DNA of 64,000 nt, from contig CAWZYM010000200.1 in NCBI GenBank assembly GCA_963966185.1, positions 175,042 to 239,041 on the forward strand. The letters run 5' to 3'. This DNA comes from Rhabditoides inermis (taxonomy: Eukaryota > Nematoda > Chromadorea > Rhabditida > Rhabditidae). The notes under the pieces were generated by a model, which saw only the letters and a program-made list of their open reading frames with translations, did no database searches and had not been told where the DNA came from. Of this stretch, positions 29,701 to 41,066 are shown in pieces. Position numbers and translations under genes: made by a program. Numbering within the stretch: position 1 is the first letter of the stretch; every line of letters begins with the position of its first letter.

Positions 29701-31490
29701 AAAGAGTTTTTGAGATCATTTACAATGGTAAACAGCATGCGTCCCCACAGGGGTGTGAAAACGCTACATCAAAACAGGGCACTGAAGTGCATGCATACTA
29801 TCCACTCAATTGATGTCGATCCAACGGGAGAGGCCCAGTTTATAAAAGATTCAATACTTTGTTCGGAATTGGAAACTTTTCTCACTCCCTGACCACCCTC
29901 ATCCTTTCTCTCTCGCAGTTTGTCGACTGGGCGTTGACCGCCACAGTCTCTTTTTTTTCTAGTTTCGCTCACTTGCTTGAGCAGCATGTATCGAATTTCA
30001 CTCCGTATGGTAACAATGTTCTAGAAAGAGTTTTTGAGATCATTTACAATGGTAAACAGCATGCGTCCCCACAGAGGTGTGAAAACGCTACATCAAAACA
30101 GGGCACTGAAGTGCATGCATACTATCCACTCATTTGATGTCGATCCAACGGGAGAGGCCCAGTTTATAAAAGATTCAATACTTTGTTCGGAATTGGAAAC
30201 TTTTCTCACTCCCTGACCACCCTCATCCTTTCTCTCTCGCAGTTTGTCGACTGGGCGTTGACCGCCACAGTCTCTTTTTTTTCTAGTTTCGCTCACTTGC
30301 TTGAGCAGCAAGTATCGAATTTCACTCCGTATGGTAACAATGTTCTAGAAAGAGGTTTTGAAATCATTTACAATGGTAAACAGCATGCGTCCCCACAGGG
30401 GTGTGAAAACGCTACATCAAAACAGGGCACTGAAGTGCATGCATACTATCCACTCAATCGATGTCGATCCAACGGGAGAGGCCCAGTTTATAAAAGATTC
30501 ATGACTTTGTTCGGAATTTGAAACTTTTCTCACTCCCTGATCACCTTTATCCTTTCTCTCTCGCAGTTTGTCGACTGGACGTTGACCGCCACAGTCTCTT
30601 TTTTTCTAGTTTCGCTCACTTGCTTGAGCAGCATGTATCGAATTTCACTCCTTATGGTAACAATGTTCTAGAAAGAGTTTTTGAGATCATTCACAATGGT
30701 AAACAGCATGCGTCCCCACAGGGGTGTGAAAACGCTACATCAAAACAGGGCACTGAAGTGCATGCATACTATCCACTCAATTGATGTCGATCCAACGGGA
30801 GAGGTCCAGTTTATAAAAGATTCAATACTTTGTTCGGAATTGGAAACTTTTCTCACTCTCTGACCACCCTCATCCTTTCTCTCTCGCAGTTTGTCGACTG
30901 GGCGTTGACCGCCACAGTCTCTTTTTTTTCTAGTTTCGCTCACTTGCTTGAGCAGCATGTATCGAATTTCACTCCGTATGGTAACAATGTTCTAGAAAGA
31001 GTTTTTGAGATCATTTACAATGGTAAACAGCATGCGTCCCCACAGGGGTGTGAAAACGCTACATCAAAACAGGGCACTGAAGTGCATGCATACTATCCAC
31101 TCAATTGATGTCGATCCAACGGGAGAGGCCCAGTTTATAAAAGATTCAATACTTTGTTCGGAATTGGAAACTTTTCTCACTCCCTGATAACCCTCATCCT
31201 TTCTCTCTCGCAGTTTGTCGACTGGGCGTTGACCGCCACAGTCTCTTTTTTTTCTAGTTTCGCTCACTTGCTTGAGCAGCATGTATCGAATTTCACTCCG
31301 TATGGTAACAATGTTCTAGAAAGAGGTTTTGAGATCATTTACAATGGTAAACAGCATGCGTCCCCACAGGGGTGTGAAAACGCTACATCAAAACAGGGCA
31401 CTGAAGTGCATGCATACTATCCACTCAATCGATGTCGATCCAACGAGAGAGGCCCAGTTTATAAAAGATTCATGACTTTGTTCGGAATTT
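23780..31490 (+). repeat. Domain enriched in G-type satellite monomers
   Basis: A subtype with linked variants clusters here: CAATTGATGTCG (or CATTTGATG) instead of CAATCGATGTCG, GATTCAATACTTTG instead of GATTCATGACTTTG, GGAATTGGAAAC, and CCCTGACCACCCTCATCC. I see it near 23979, 25275, 26894, 29813, 30135, 30780 and 31104, with outliers near 32720 and 34974. Three consecutive or near-consecutive copies at 29.7-31.2 kb indicate local expansion. The variant creates a TGA inside the long frame, so this subtype does not keep that frame open. Confidence 0.8.
24791..28028 (+). repeat. Tandem duplication of a ~1619-bp five-monomer block
   Basis: Segment 24791-26409 recurs as 26410-28028, offset 1618-1619 bp. 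Both begin with the otherwise unusual CACAGTCAATTTTTT tract (24764 and 26383). Both then contain a unit whose GGAATTTGAAAC is changed to GGAAATTCAAAC, a G-type unit with CAATTGATGTCG, a CCAACGAGAGAGG unit and a unit with TCTCTCTTGCAG. The first of these changes removes the only stop in the long + strand frame, so the frame runs across two monomers (162 codons). I read this as a neutral coincidence. Confidence 0.88.
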
Positions 31491-31879
31491 GAAACTTTTC
31501 TCACTCCCTGATCACCTTTATCCTTTCTCTCTCGCAGTTTGTCGACTGGTCGTTGACCGCCACAGTCTCATTTTTTCTAGTTTCGCTCACTTGCTTGAGC
31601 AGCATGTATCGAATTTCACTCCGTATGGTAACAATGTTCTAGAAAGAGTTTTTGAGATCATTTACCATGGTAAACAGCATGCGTCCCCACAGGGGTGTGA
31701 AAACGCTACATCAAAACAGGGCACTGAAGTGCATGCATACTATCCACTCAATCGATGTCGATCCAACGGGAGAGGCCCAGTTTATAAAAGATTCATGACT
31801 TTGTTCGGAATTTGAAACTTTTCTCACTCCCTGATCACCTTTATCCTTTCTCTCTCGCAGTTCGTCGACTGGGCGTTGA

Positions 31880-32340
31880 CCGCCACAGTCTCTTTTTTTC
31901 GCTCACTCGCATGAGCAGCATGTATCGAATTTCACTCCGTATGGTAACAAAGTTCTAGAAAGAGGTTCTGAGATCATTTACAATGGTAAACAGCATGCGT
32001 CCCCACAGGGGTGTGAAAACGCTACATCAAAACAGGGCACTGAAGTACATGCATACTATCCACTCAATCGATGTCGATCTAACGGGAGAGGCCAAGTTTA
32101 TAAAAGATTCATGACTTTGTTCGGAATTTGAAACTTTTCTCATTTCCTGATCACCTTTATCTTTTCTCTCTCGCAGTTTGTCGACTGGGCGTTGACCGGC
32201 ACAGTCTCATTTTGTTTTCTAGTTTCGCTCACTTGTTTGAGTAGCATTTATCAAATTTCACTCCGTATAGTAACAAAGTTCTAGAAAACGTTTTTGAGAT
32301 CATTTACAATGGTAAACATCATGCGTCCCCACAGGGGTGT
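31880..32340 (+). repeat. Isolated pair of diverged monomers inside the array
   Basis: An S-type unit (TCTTTTTTTCGCTCACTCG) is followed by a unit with GTTTTCTAG, TGTTTGAGTAGCATTTATC, CCGTATAGTA and GAAAACGTTTTTGAG. Those variants are otherwise seen only in the left 3.3 kb. Their presence about 29 kb away suggests a dispersed copy of the old left-end subtype or a surviving ancestral monomer. Confidence 0.75.
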
Positions 32341-35300
32341 GAAAACGCTACATCAAAACAGGGCACTGAAGTGCATGCATACTATCCACTCAATCGATGT
32401 CGATCCAACGGGAGAGGCCCAGTTTATAAAAGATTCATGACTTTGTTTGGAATTTGAAACTTTTCTCACTCCCTGATCACCTTTATCCTTTCTCTCTCGC
32501 AGTTTGTCGACTGGACGTTGACCGCCACAGTCTCTTTTTTTTTTCTAGTTTCGCTCACTTGCTTGAGCAGCATGTATCGAATTTCACTCCTTATGGTAAC
32601 AATGTTCTAGAAAGAGTTTTTGAGATCATTTACAATGGTAAACAGCATGCGTCCCCACAGGGGTGTGAAAACGCTACATCAAAACAGGGCACTGAAGTGC
32701 ATGCATACTATCCACTCAATTGATGTCGATCCAACGGGAGAGGCCCAGTTTATAAAAGATTCAATACTTTGTTCGGAATTTGAAACTTTTCTCACTCCCT
32801 GATCACCTTTATCCTTTCTCTCTCGCAGTTTGTCGACTGGACGTTGACCGCCACAGTCTCTTTTTTTTCTAGTTTCGCTCACTTGCTTGAGCAGCATGTA
32901 TCGAATTTCACTCCGTATGGTAACAATGTTCTAGAAAGAGTTTTAGAAATCATTTACAATGGTAAACAGCATGCGTCCCCACAGGGGTGTGAAAACGCTA
33001 CATCAAAACAGGGCACTGAAGTGCATGCATACTATCCACTCAATCGATGTCGATCCAACGGGAGAGGCCCAGTTTATAAAAGATTCATGACTTTGTTCGG
33101 AATTTGAAACTTTTCTCACTCCCTGATCACCTTTATCCTTTCTCTCTCGCAGTTTGTCAACTGGGCGTTGACCGCCACAGTCTCATTTTTTTCTAGTTTC
33201 GCTCACTTGCTTGAGCAGCATGTATCGAACTTCACTCCGTATGGTAACAATGTTCTAGAAAGAGTTTTAGAGATCATTTACAATGGTAAACAGCATGCGT
33301 CCCCACAGGGGTGTGAAAACGCTACATCAAAACAGGGCACTGAAGTGCATGCATACTATCCACTCAATCGATGTCGATCCAACGGGAGAGGCCCAGTTTA
33401 TAAAAGATTCATGACTTTGTTCGGAATTTGAAACTTTTCTCACTCCCTGAGCACCTTTATCCTTTCTCTCTCGCAGTTTGTCGACTGGACGTTGACCGCC
33501 ACAGTCTCTTTTTTTTCGCTCACTCGCATGAGCAGCATGTATCGAATTTCACTCCGTATGGTAACAAAGTTCTAGAAAGAGTTTCTGAGATCATTTAGAA
33601 TGGTAAACAGCATGCGTCCCCACAGGGGTGTGAAAACGCTACATCAAAACAGGCACTGAAGTGCATGCATACTATCCACTCAATCGATGTCGATCCAACG
33701 GGAGAGTTTATAAAAGATTCATGACTTTGTTCGGAATTTGAAACTTTTCTCACTCTCTGATCACCTTTATCCTTTCTCTCTCGCAGTTTGTCGACTGGGC
33801 GTTGACCGCCACAGTCTCATTTTTTTTCTAGTTTCGCTCACTTGCTTGAGCAGCATGTATCGAATTTCACTCCGTATGGTAACAATGTTCTAGAAAGAGT
33901 TTTAGAGATCATTTACAATGGTAAACAGCATGCGTCCCCACAGGGGTGTGAAAACGCTACATCAAAACAGGGCACTGAAGTGCATGCATACTATCCACTC
34001 AATCGATGTCGATCCAACGGGAGAGGCCCAGTTTATAAAAGATTCATGACTTTGTTCGGAATTTGAAACTTTTCTCACTCCCTGATCACCTTTATCCTTT
34101 CTCTCTCGCAGTTTGTCAACTGGGCGTTGACCGCCACAGTCTCATTTTTTTCTAGTTTCGCTCACTTGCTTGAGCAGCATGTATCGAACTTCACTCCGTA
34201 TGGTAACAATGTTCTAGAAAGAGTTTTTGAGATCATTTACAATGGTAAACAGCATGCGTCCCCACAGGGGTGTGAAAACGCTACATCAAAACAGGGCACT
34301 GAAGTGCATGCATACTATCCACTCAATCGATGTCGATCCAACGGGAGAGGCCCAGTTTGTAAAAGATTCATGACTTTGTTCGGAATTTGAAACTTTTCTC
34401 ACTCCCTGATCACCTTTACCCTTTCTCTCTCGCAGTTTGTCGACTGGGCGTTGACCGCCACAGTCTCATTTTTTTCTAGTTTCGCTCACTTGCTTGAGCA
34501 GCATGTATCGAATTTCACTCCGTATGGTAACAATGTTCTAGAAAGAGTTTTTGAGATCATTTACAATGGTAAACAGCATGCGTCCCCACAGGGGTGTGAA
34601 AACGCTACATCAAAACAGGGCACTGAAGTGCATGCATACTATCCACTCAATCGATGTCGATCCAACGGGAGAGGCCCAGTTTGTAAAAGATTCATGACTT
34701 TGTTCGGAATTTGAAACTTTTCTCACTCCCTGATCACCTTTATCCTTTCTCTCTCGCAGTTTGTCGACTGGTCGTTGACCGCCACAGTCTCATTTTTTCT
34801 AGTTTCGCTCACTTGCTTGAGCAGCATGTATCGAATTTCACTCCGTATGGTAACAATGTTCTAGAAAGAGTTTTTGAGATCATTTACAATGGTAAACAGC
34901 ATGCGTCCCCACAGGGGTGTGAAAACGCTACATCAAAACAGGGCACTGAAGTGCATGCATACTATCCACTCAATTGATGTCGATCCAACGGGAGAGGCCC
35001 AGTTTATAAAAGATTCAATAATTGGTTCGGAATTGGAAACTTTTCTCACTCCCTGACCACCCTCATCCTTTCTCTCTCGCAGTTTGTCGACTGGGCGTTG
35101 ACCGCCACAGTCTCATTTTTTTTCTAGTTTCGCTCACTTGCTTGAGCAGCATGTATCGAATTTCACTCCGTATGGTAACAATGTTCTAGAAAGAGGTTTT
35201 GAGATCATTTACAATGGTAAACAGCATGCGTCCCCACAGGGGTGTGAAAACGCTACATCAAAACAGGGCACTGAAGTGCATGCATACTATCCACTCAATC

Positions 35301-37338
35301 GATGTCGATCCAACGAGAGAGGCCCAGTTTATAAAAGATTCATGACTTTGTTCGGAATTTGAAACTTTTCTCACTCCCTGATCACCTTTATCATTTCTCT
35401 CTCGCAGTTTGTCAACTGGGCGTTGACCGCCACAGTCTCATTTTTTTTCTAGTTTCGCTCACTTGCTTGAGCAGCATGTATCGAACTTCACTCCGTATGG
35501 TAACAATGTTCTAGAAAGAGTTTTAGAGATCATTTACAATGGTAAACAGCATGCGTCCCCACAGGGGTGTGAAAACGCTACATCAAAACAGGGCACTGAA
35601 GTGCATGCATACTATCCACTCAATCGATGTCGATCCAACGGGAGAGTTTATAAAAGATTCATGACTTTGTTCGGAATTTGAAACTTTTCTCACTCCCTGA
35701 TCACCTTTATCCTTTCTCTCTCGCAGTTTGTCGACTGGGCGTTGACCGCCACAGTCTCATTTTTTTCTAGTTTCGCTCACTTGCTTGAGCAGCATGTATC
35801 GAATTTCACTCCGTATGGTAACAATGTTCTAGAAAGATTTTTTGAGATCATTTACAATGGTGAACAGCATGCGTCCCCACAGGGGTGTGAAAACGCTACA
35901 TCAAAACAGGGCACTGAAGTGCATGCATACTATCCACTCAATCGATGTCGATCCAACGGGAGAGGCCCAGTTTGTAAAAGATTCATGACTTTGTTCGGAA
36001 TTTGAAACTTTTCTCACTCTCTGATCACCTTTATCCTTTCTCTCTCGCAGTTTGTCGACTGGGCGTTGACCGCCACAGTCTCATTTTTTTCTAGTTTCGC
36101 TCACTTGCTTGAGCAGCATGTATCGAATTTCACTCCGTATGGTAACAATGTTCTAGAAAGAGTTTTTGAGATCATTTACAATGGTAAACAGCATGCGTCC
36201 CCACAGGGGTGTGAAAACGCTACATCAAAACAGGGCACTGAAGTGCATGCATACTATCCACTCAATCGATGTCGATCCAACGGGAGAGGCCCAGTTTATA
36301 AAAGATTCATGACTTTGTTCGGAATTTGAAACTTTTCTCACTCCCTGATCACCTTTACCCTTTCTCTCTCGCAGTTTGTCGACTGGGCGTTGACCGCCAC
36401 AGTCTCATTTTTTTCTAGTTTCGCTCACTTGCTTGAGCAGCATGTATCGAATTTCACTCCGTATGGTAACAATGTTCTAGAAAGAGTTTTTGAGATCATT
36501 TACAATGGTAAACAGCATGCGTCCCCACAGGGGTGTGAAAACGCTACATCAAAACAGGGCACTGAAGTGCATGCACACTATCCACTCAATCGATGTCGAT
36601 CCAACGGGAGAGGCCCAGTTTATAAAAGATTCATGACTTTGTTCGAAATTTGAAACTTTTCTCACTCCCTGATCACCTTTACCCTTTCTCTCTCGCAGTT
36701 TGTCGACTGGGCGTTGACCGCCACAGTCTCATTTTTTCTAGTTTCGCTCACTTGCTTGAGCAGCATGTATCGAATTTCACTCCGTATGGTAACAATGTTC
36801 TAGAAAGAGTTTTAGAGATCATTTACAATGGTAAACAGCATGCGTCCCCACAGGGGTGTGAAAACGCTACATCAAAACAGGGCACTGAAGTGCATGCACA
36901 CTATCCACTCAATCGATGTCGATCCAACGGGAGAGGCCCAGTTTATAAAAGATTCATGACTTTGTTCGAAATTTGAAACTTTTCTCACTCCCTGATCACC
37001 TTTACCCTTTCTCTCTCGCAGTTTGTCGACTGGGCGTTGACCGCCACAGTCTCATTTTTTCTAGTTTCGCTCACTTGCTTGAGCAGCATGTATCGAATTT
37101 CACTCCGTATGGTAACAATGTTCTAGAAAGAGTTTTTGAGATCATTTACAATGGTAAACAGCATGCGTCCCCACAGGGGTGTGAAAACGCTACATCAAAA
37201 CAGGGCACTGAAGTGCATGCATACTATCCACTCAATCGATGTCGATCCAACGGGAGAGGCCCAGTTTATAAAAGATTCATGACTTTGTTCGGATTTTGAA
37301 ACTTTTCTCACTCCCTGATCACCTTTATCCTTTCTCTC

Positions 37339-39282
37339 TTGCAGTTTGTCGACTGGGCGTTGACCGCCACAGTCTCATTTTTTTCTAGTTTCGCTCACTT
37401 GCTTGAGCAGCATGTATCGAATTTCACTCCGTATGGTAACAATGTTCTAGAAAGAGTTTTAGAGATCATTTACAATGGTAAACAGCATGCGTCCCCACAG
37501 GGGTGTGAAAACGCTACATCAAAACAGGGCACTGAAGTGCATGCACACTATCCACTCAATCGATGTCGATCCAACGGGAGAGGCCCAGTTTGTAAAAGAT
37601 TCATGACTTTGTTCGGAATTTGAAACTTTTCTCACTCCCTGATCACCTGTATCTTTTCTCTCTCGCAGTTTGTCGACTGGGCGTTGACCGCCACAGTCTC
37701 ATTTTTTTCTAGTTTCGCTCACTTGCTTGAGCAGCATGTATCGAATTTCACTCCGTATGGTAACAATGTTCTAGAAAGAGTTTTTGAGATCATTTACAAT
37801 GGTAAACAGCATGCGTCCCCACAGGGGTGTGAAAACGCTACATCAAAACAGGGCACTGAAGTGCATGCATACTATCCACTCAATCGATGTCGATCCAACG
37901 GGAGAGGCCCAGTTTATAAAAGATTCATGACTTTGTTCGGAATTTGAAACTTTTCTCACTCCCTGATCACCTTTATCCTTTCTCTCTTGCAGTTTGTCGA
38001 CTGGGCGTTGACCGCCACAGTCTCATTTTTTTCTAGTTTCGCTCACTTGCTTGAGCAGCATGTATCGAATTTCACTCCGTATGGTAACAATGTTCTAGAA
38101 AGAGTTTTAGAGATCATTTACAATGGTAAACAGCATGCGTCCCCACAGGGGTGTGAAAACGCTACATCAAAACAGGGCACTGAAGTGCATGCACACTATC
38201 CACTCAATCGATGTCGATCCAACGGGAGAGGCCCAGTTTGTAAAAGATTCATGACTTTGTTCGGAATTTGAAACTTTTCTCACTCCCTGATCACCTTTAT
38301 CTTTTCTCTCTCGCAGTTTGTCGACTGGGCGTTGACCGCCACAGTCTCATTTTTTTCTAGTTTCGCTCACTTGCTTGAGCAGCATGTATCGAATTTCACT
38401 CCGTATGGTAACAATGTTCTAGAAAGAGTTTTTGAGATCATTTACAATGGTAAACAGCATGCGTCCCCACAGGGGTGTGAAAACGCTACATCAAAACAGG
38501 GCACTGAAGTGCATGCATACTATCCACTCAATCGATGTCGATCCAACGGGAGAGGCCCAGTTTATAAAAGATTCATGACTTTGTTCGGAATTTGAAACTT
38601 TTCTCACTCCCTGATCACCTTTATCCTTTCTCTCTTGCAGTTTGTCGACTGGGCGTTGACCGCCACAGTCTCATTTTTTTCTAGTTTCGCTCACTTGCTT
38701 GAGCAGCATGTATCGAATTTCACTCCGTATGGTAACAATGTTCTAGAAAGAGTTTTAGAGATCATTTACAATGGTAAACAGCATGCGTCCCCACAGGGGT
38801 GTGAAAACGCTACATCAAAACAGGGCACTGAAGTGCATGCACACTATCCACTCAATCGATGTCGATCCAACGGGAGAGGCCCAGTTTATAAAAGATTCAT
38901 GACTTTGTTCGAAATTTGAAACTTTTCTCACTCCCTGATCACCTTTACCCTTTCTCTCTCGCAGTTTGTCGACTGGGCGTTGACCGCCACAGTCTCATTT
39001 TTTTCTAGTTTCGCTCACTTGCTTGAGCAGCATGTATCGAATTTCACTCCGTATGGTAACAATGTTCTAGAAAGAGTTTTTGAGATCATTTACAATGGTG
39101 AACAGCATGCGTCCCCACAGGGGTGTGAAAACGCTACATCAAAACAGGGCACTGAAGTGCATGCATACTATCCACTCAATCGATGTCGATCCAACGGGAG
39201 AGGCCCAGTTTATAAAAAAATTCATGACTTTGTTCGGAATTTGAAACTTTTCTCACTCCCTGATCACCTTTATCCTTTCTCT
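37339..39282 (+). repeat. 648-bp dimeric repeat, three copies
   Basis: Two-monomer units repeat exactly every 648 bp, starting at about 37339, 37987 and 38635. In each dimer the first monomer carries TCTCTCTTGCAG, GAGTTTTAGAG and GTGCATGCACAC, and the second carries TCTCTCTCGCAG and GAGTTTTTGAG. A related dimer half lies at 39609. This is the youngest-looking local higher-order structure in the satellite array, close to the array's right edge. Confidence 0.85.
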
Positions 39283-40014
39283 CTCGCAGTTTGTCAACTG
39301 GGCGTTGACCGCCACAGTCTCATTTTTTTTCTAGTTTCGCTCACTTGCTTGAGCAGCATGTATCGAATTTCACTCCGTATGGTAACAATGTTCTAGAAAG
39401 AGTTTTTGAGATCATTTACAATGGTAAACAGCATGCGTCCCCACAGGGGTGTGAAAACGCTACATCAAAACAGGGCACTGAAGTGCATGCATACTATCCA
39501 CTCAATCGATGTCGATCCAACGGGAGAGGCCCAGTTTATAAAAGATTCATGACTTTGTTCGGAATTTGAAACTTTTCTCACTCCCTGATCACCTTTATCC
39601 TTTCTCTCTTGCAGTTTGTCGACTGGGCGTTGACCGCCACAGTCTCATTTTTTTCTAGTTTCGCTCACTTGCTTGAGCAGCATGTATCGAATTTCACTCC
39701 GTATGGTAACAATGTTCTAGAAAGAGTTTTAGAGATCATTTACAATGGTAAACAGCATGCGTCCCCACAGGGGTGTGAAAACGCTACATCAAAACAGGGC
39801 ACTGAAGTGCATGCACACTATCCACTCAATCGATGTCGATCCAACGGGAGAGGCCCAGTTTATAAAAGATTCATGACTTTGTTCGAAATTTGAAACTTTT
39901 CTCACTCCCTGATCACCTTTACCCTTTCTCTCTCGCAGTTTGTCGACTGGGCGTTGACCGCCACAGTCTCATTTTTTTTCTAGTTTCGCTCACTTGCTTG
40001 AGCAGCATGTATCG

Positions 40015-40027
40015 AATTTCGCCCTCC
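40015..40027. other. Junction between the two tandem arrays
   Basis: The satellite breaks off inside a monomer after CATGTATCGAATTTC (ending 40020), where the normal continuation would be ACTCCGTATGG. The next base, 40021, is exactly the first base of module A of the second array (GCCCTCCTCCCC), which elsewhere is always preceded by CGCCTCTC. Only two bases (TC) are shared at the join. No target duplication or unrelated spacer is present. Confidence 0.9.
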
Positions 40028-40529
40028 TCCCCTAAAATGTCCTATGGACTCTGTTTGTCAGCTGACGTACAGCTCTTACGGAACGACACTCAGAGATGTT
40101 CTTTCAGAGTTAAGGTTCTATGATCCCTGGAACGTCAGCATAAATCAGACATCTGATTTGCATAAGTCCTTATATGGGTTCCATGAGAGGAACTTTGGAC
40201 TTTGACTCGAAAACAGACTTTTTACTATAACTCAGTAACACTTTGAGGTAGAGGGTTCATATTCTTACCATACAACAACCTAACTGAGACAAAAAATTTA
40301 GTAAACAAAATATGTAAACAAGTAAACAAGTAAACAAATCATGTAATCAATCTCGGAAAACTGAATAACTCTGTCAGTTTTGAAGGTATACACTTCATAC
40401 TCATACCATAACACAAGTACACAAGTACATTTATGATAGTAAACAACTCATGTCAACAAGTAAACAAAGAAGTAAACAACATAAACTTCCATTTTGAAGG
40501 TGTTTAACGTGTACTAGACGGTGTTCTGA

Positions 40530-40830
40530 CAAGCAAATGGCAACAGGTCACCCCCCACAACTCGCTATGTTTTGATGGAATCTTGTAAGCATGCCCCATA
40601 CCAAGCCCTAGCCAAAATTAAAAATCTCGAAGAGCACCGGAAGTGCCTTAATTAAGCACCGGAAGTTTGCATGCATTTTCGTGCGAGATAGGTCATTGCG
40701 CATGCCATCTCGAAATGCGGACAGTGAAACAACGGTTCGGCGGCCTAGTGGCTAGTGAGCTAACTCGTAAGTAGTGATGACCAAGGTTCGGTCCCCATCG
40801 GTGCAAAACGTTTTTCCAAATTTGAAACAC
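40530..40830 (+). repeat. Left ~301-bp arm of the foldback element
   Basis: It pairs with 41067-41367 in inverted orientation. Conserved landmarks in both arms are GGTCACCCCCCACAACTCGC, CTAGCCAAAATTAAAAATC, GAGCACCGGAAGTGCC, CGGCGGCCTAGTGGC and GGTGCAAAACG. Differences such as CACCGGAAGTTTGC against CACCTTAAGTTTAC show that the arms have diverged. Confidence 0.9.
40741..40796 (+). promoter_or_regulatory. tRNA-like Pol III A-box and B-box pair in the left arm
   Basis: CGGCCTAGTGG (40741-40751) matches the tRNA A-box TGGCNNAGTGG pattern at all but its first fixed base. GGTTCGGTCCC (40785-40795) resembles the B-box GGTTCGANNCC. Their start-to-start spacing is 44 bases, as in a tRNA. The right arm holds the inverted counterpart, with a weaker B-box (GGTACGGTCCC). 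I could not fold convincing acceptor or T stems, so this is not a tRNA gene. It is either a decayed tRNA-derived segment or chance similarity. Confidence 0.45.
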
Positions 40831-41066
40831 CTTTTTATGAAAAAAAACACAAGTATTGGATCATATACAAAATATTTTTCAAAAATTATTTGAGTTATTC
40901 AAAGGCTCTCGTGTGCTTTATTTTGAAGATTGATGACAGGATGACTTAATCTTCTGCTCCGCAGTCCATTCATACTCTAATAGTGCAAGTAAGAATAGAG
41001 AAACCAAGTGAAGATCAAAATTCATTCATTTTTCATTTCTCATGTGAGGACTTGCGATTCAAAATT

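Larger units (their letters stand above)
1..40020 (+). repeat. ~324-bp satellite DNA array (about 124 monomers)
   Basis: A head-to-tail tandem array fills the whole interval, and the window starts inside it. Taking the recurring TATAAAAG string as anchor, the first lies at 109 and the last at 39861, which gives about 123 intervals averaging about 323 bp. All monomers have the same orientation. Each holds, in order: a TATAAAAG box, a TCTCTCTCGCAG pyrimidine tract, a poly-T run of 6 to 9 bases followed by CTAG, GAGCAGCATGTATCG, a TCTAGAAAG site, CATGCGTCCCCACAGGGG, a TGCATGCA palindrome and CAATCGATGTCGATCC. Differences between monomers are mostly single substitutions, changes in poly-T length, and a 6-bp deletion just before the TATA box. 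The many short open frames (74-112 codons) are the same stretch repeated, and poly-T length changes break their 5' part, so I do not call genes. The family is not one I recognise. Confidence 0.97.

Noticed and set aside
11991..32897. Reverse-strand open frames of 70-88 codons in the satellite
   Set aside because: They lie antisense to the same monomer, recur with it, and have no recognisable protein features.
23880..35056. Sixty-codon forward frames starting MRSFTMVNSM in G-type monomers
   Set aside because: They are a second frame opened by the linked G-type substitutions in the satellite, not a conserved gene.
1505..39569. Dozens of forward open frames of 74-112 codons, nearly identical in sequence
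   Set aside because: They are one frame of the 324-bp satellite monomer repeated. Start and length depend only on poly-T length, there is a stop in every standard monomer, and there is no recognisable domain or gene structure.
1..40020. CRISPR array
   Set aside because: The repeats are about 324 bp, contiguous, without unique spacers, and the setting is eukaryotic.
40741..40810. A functional tRNA gene
   Set aside because: The A-box and B-box fit, but the acceptor and T stems do not pair. It is reported only as a tRNA-like promoter signature.
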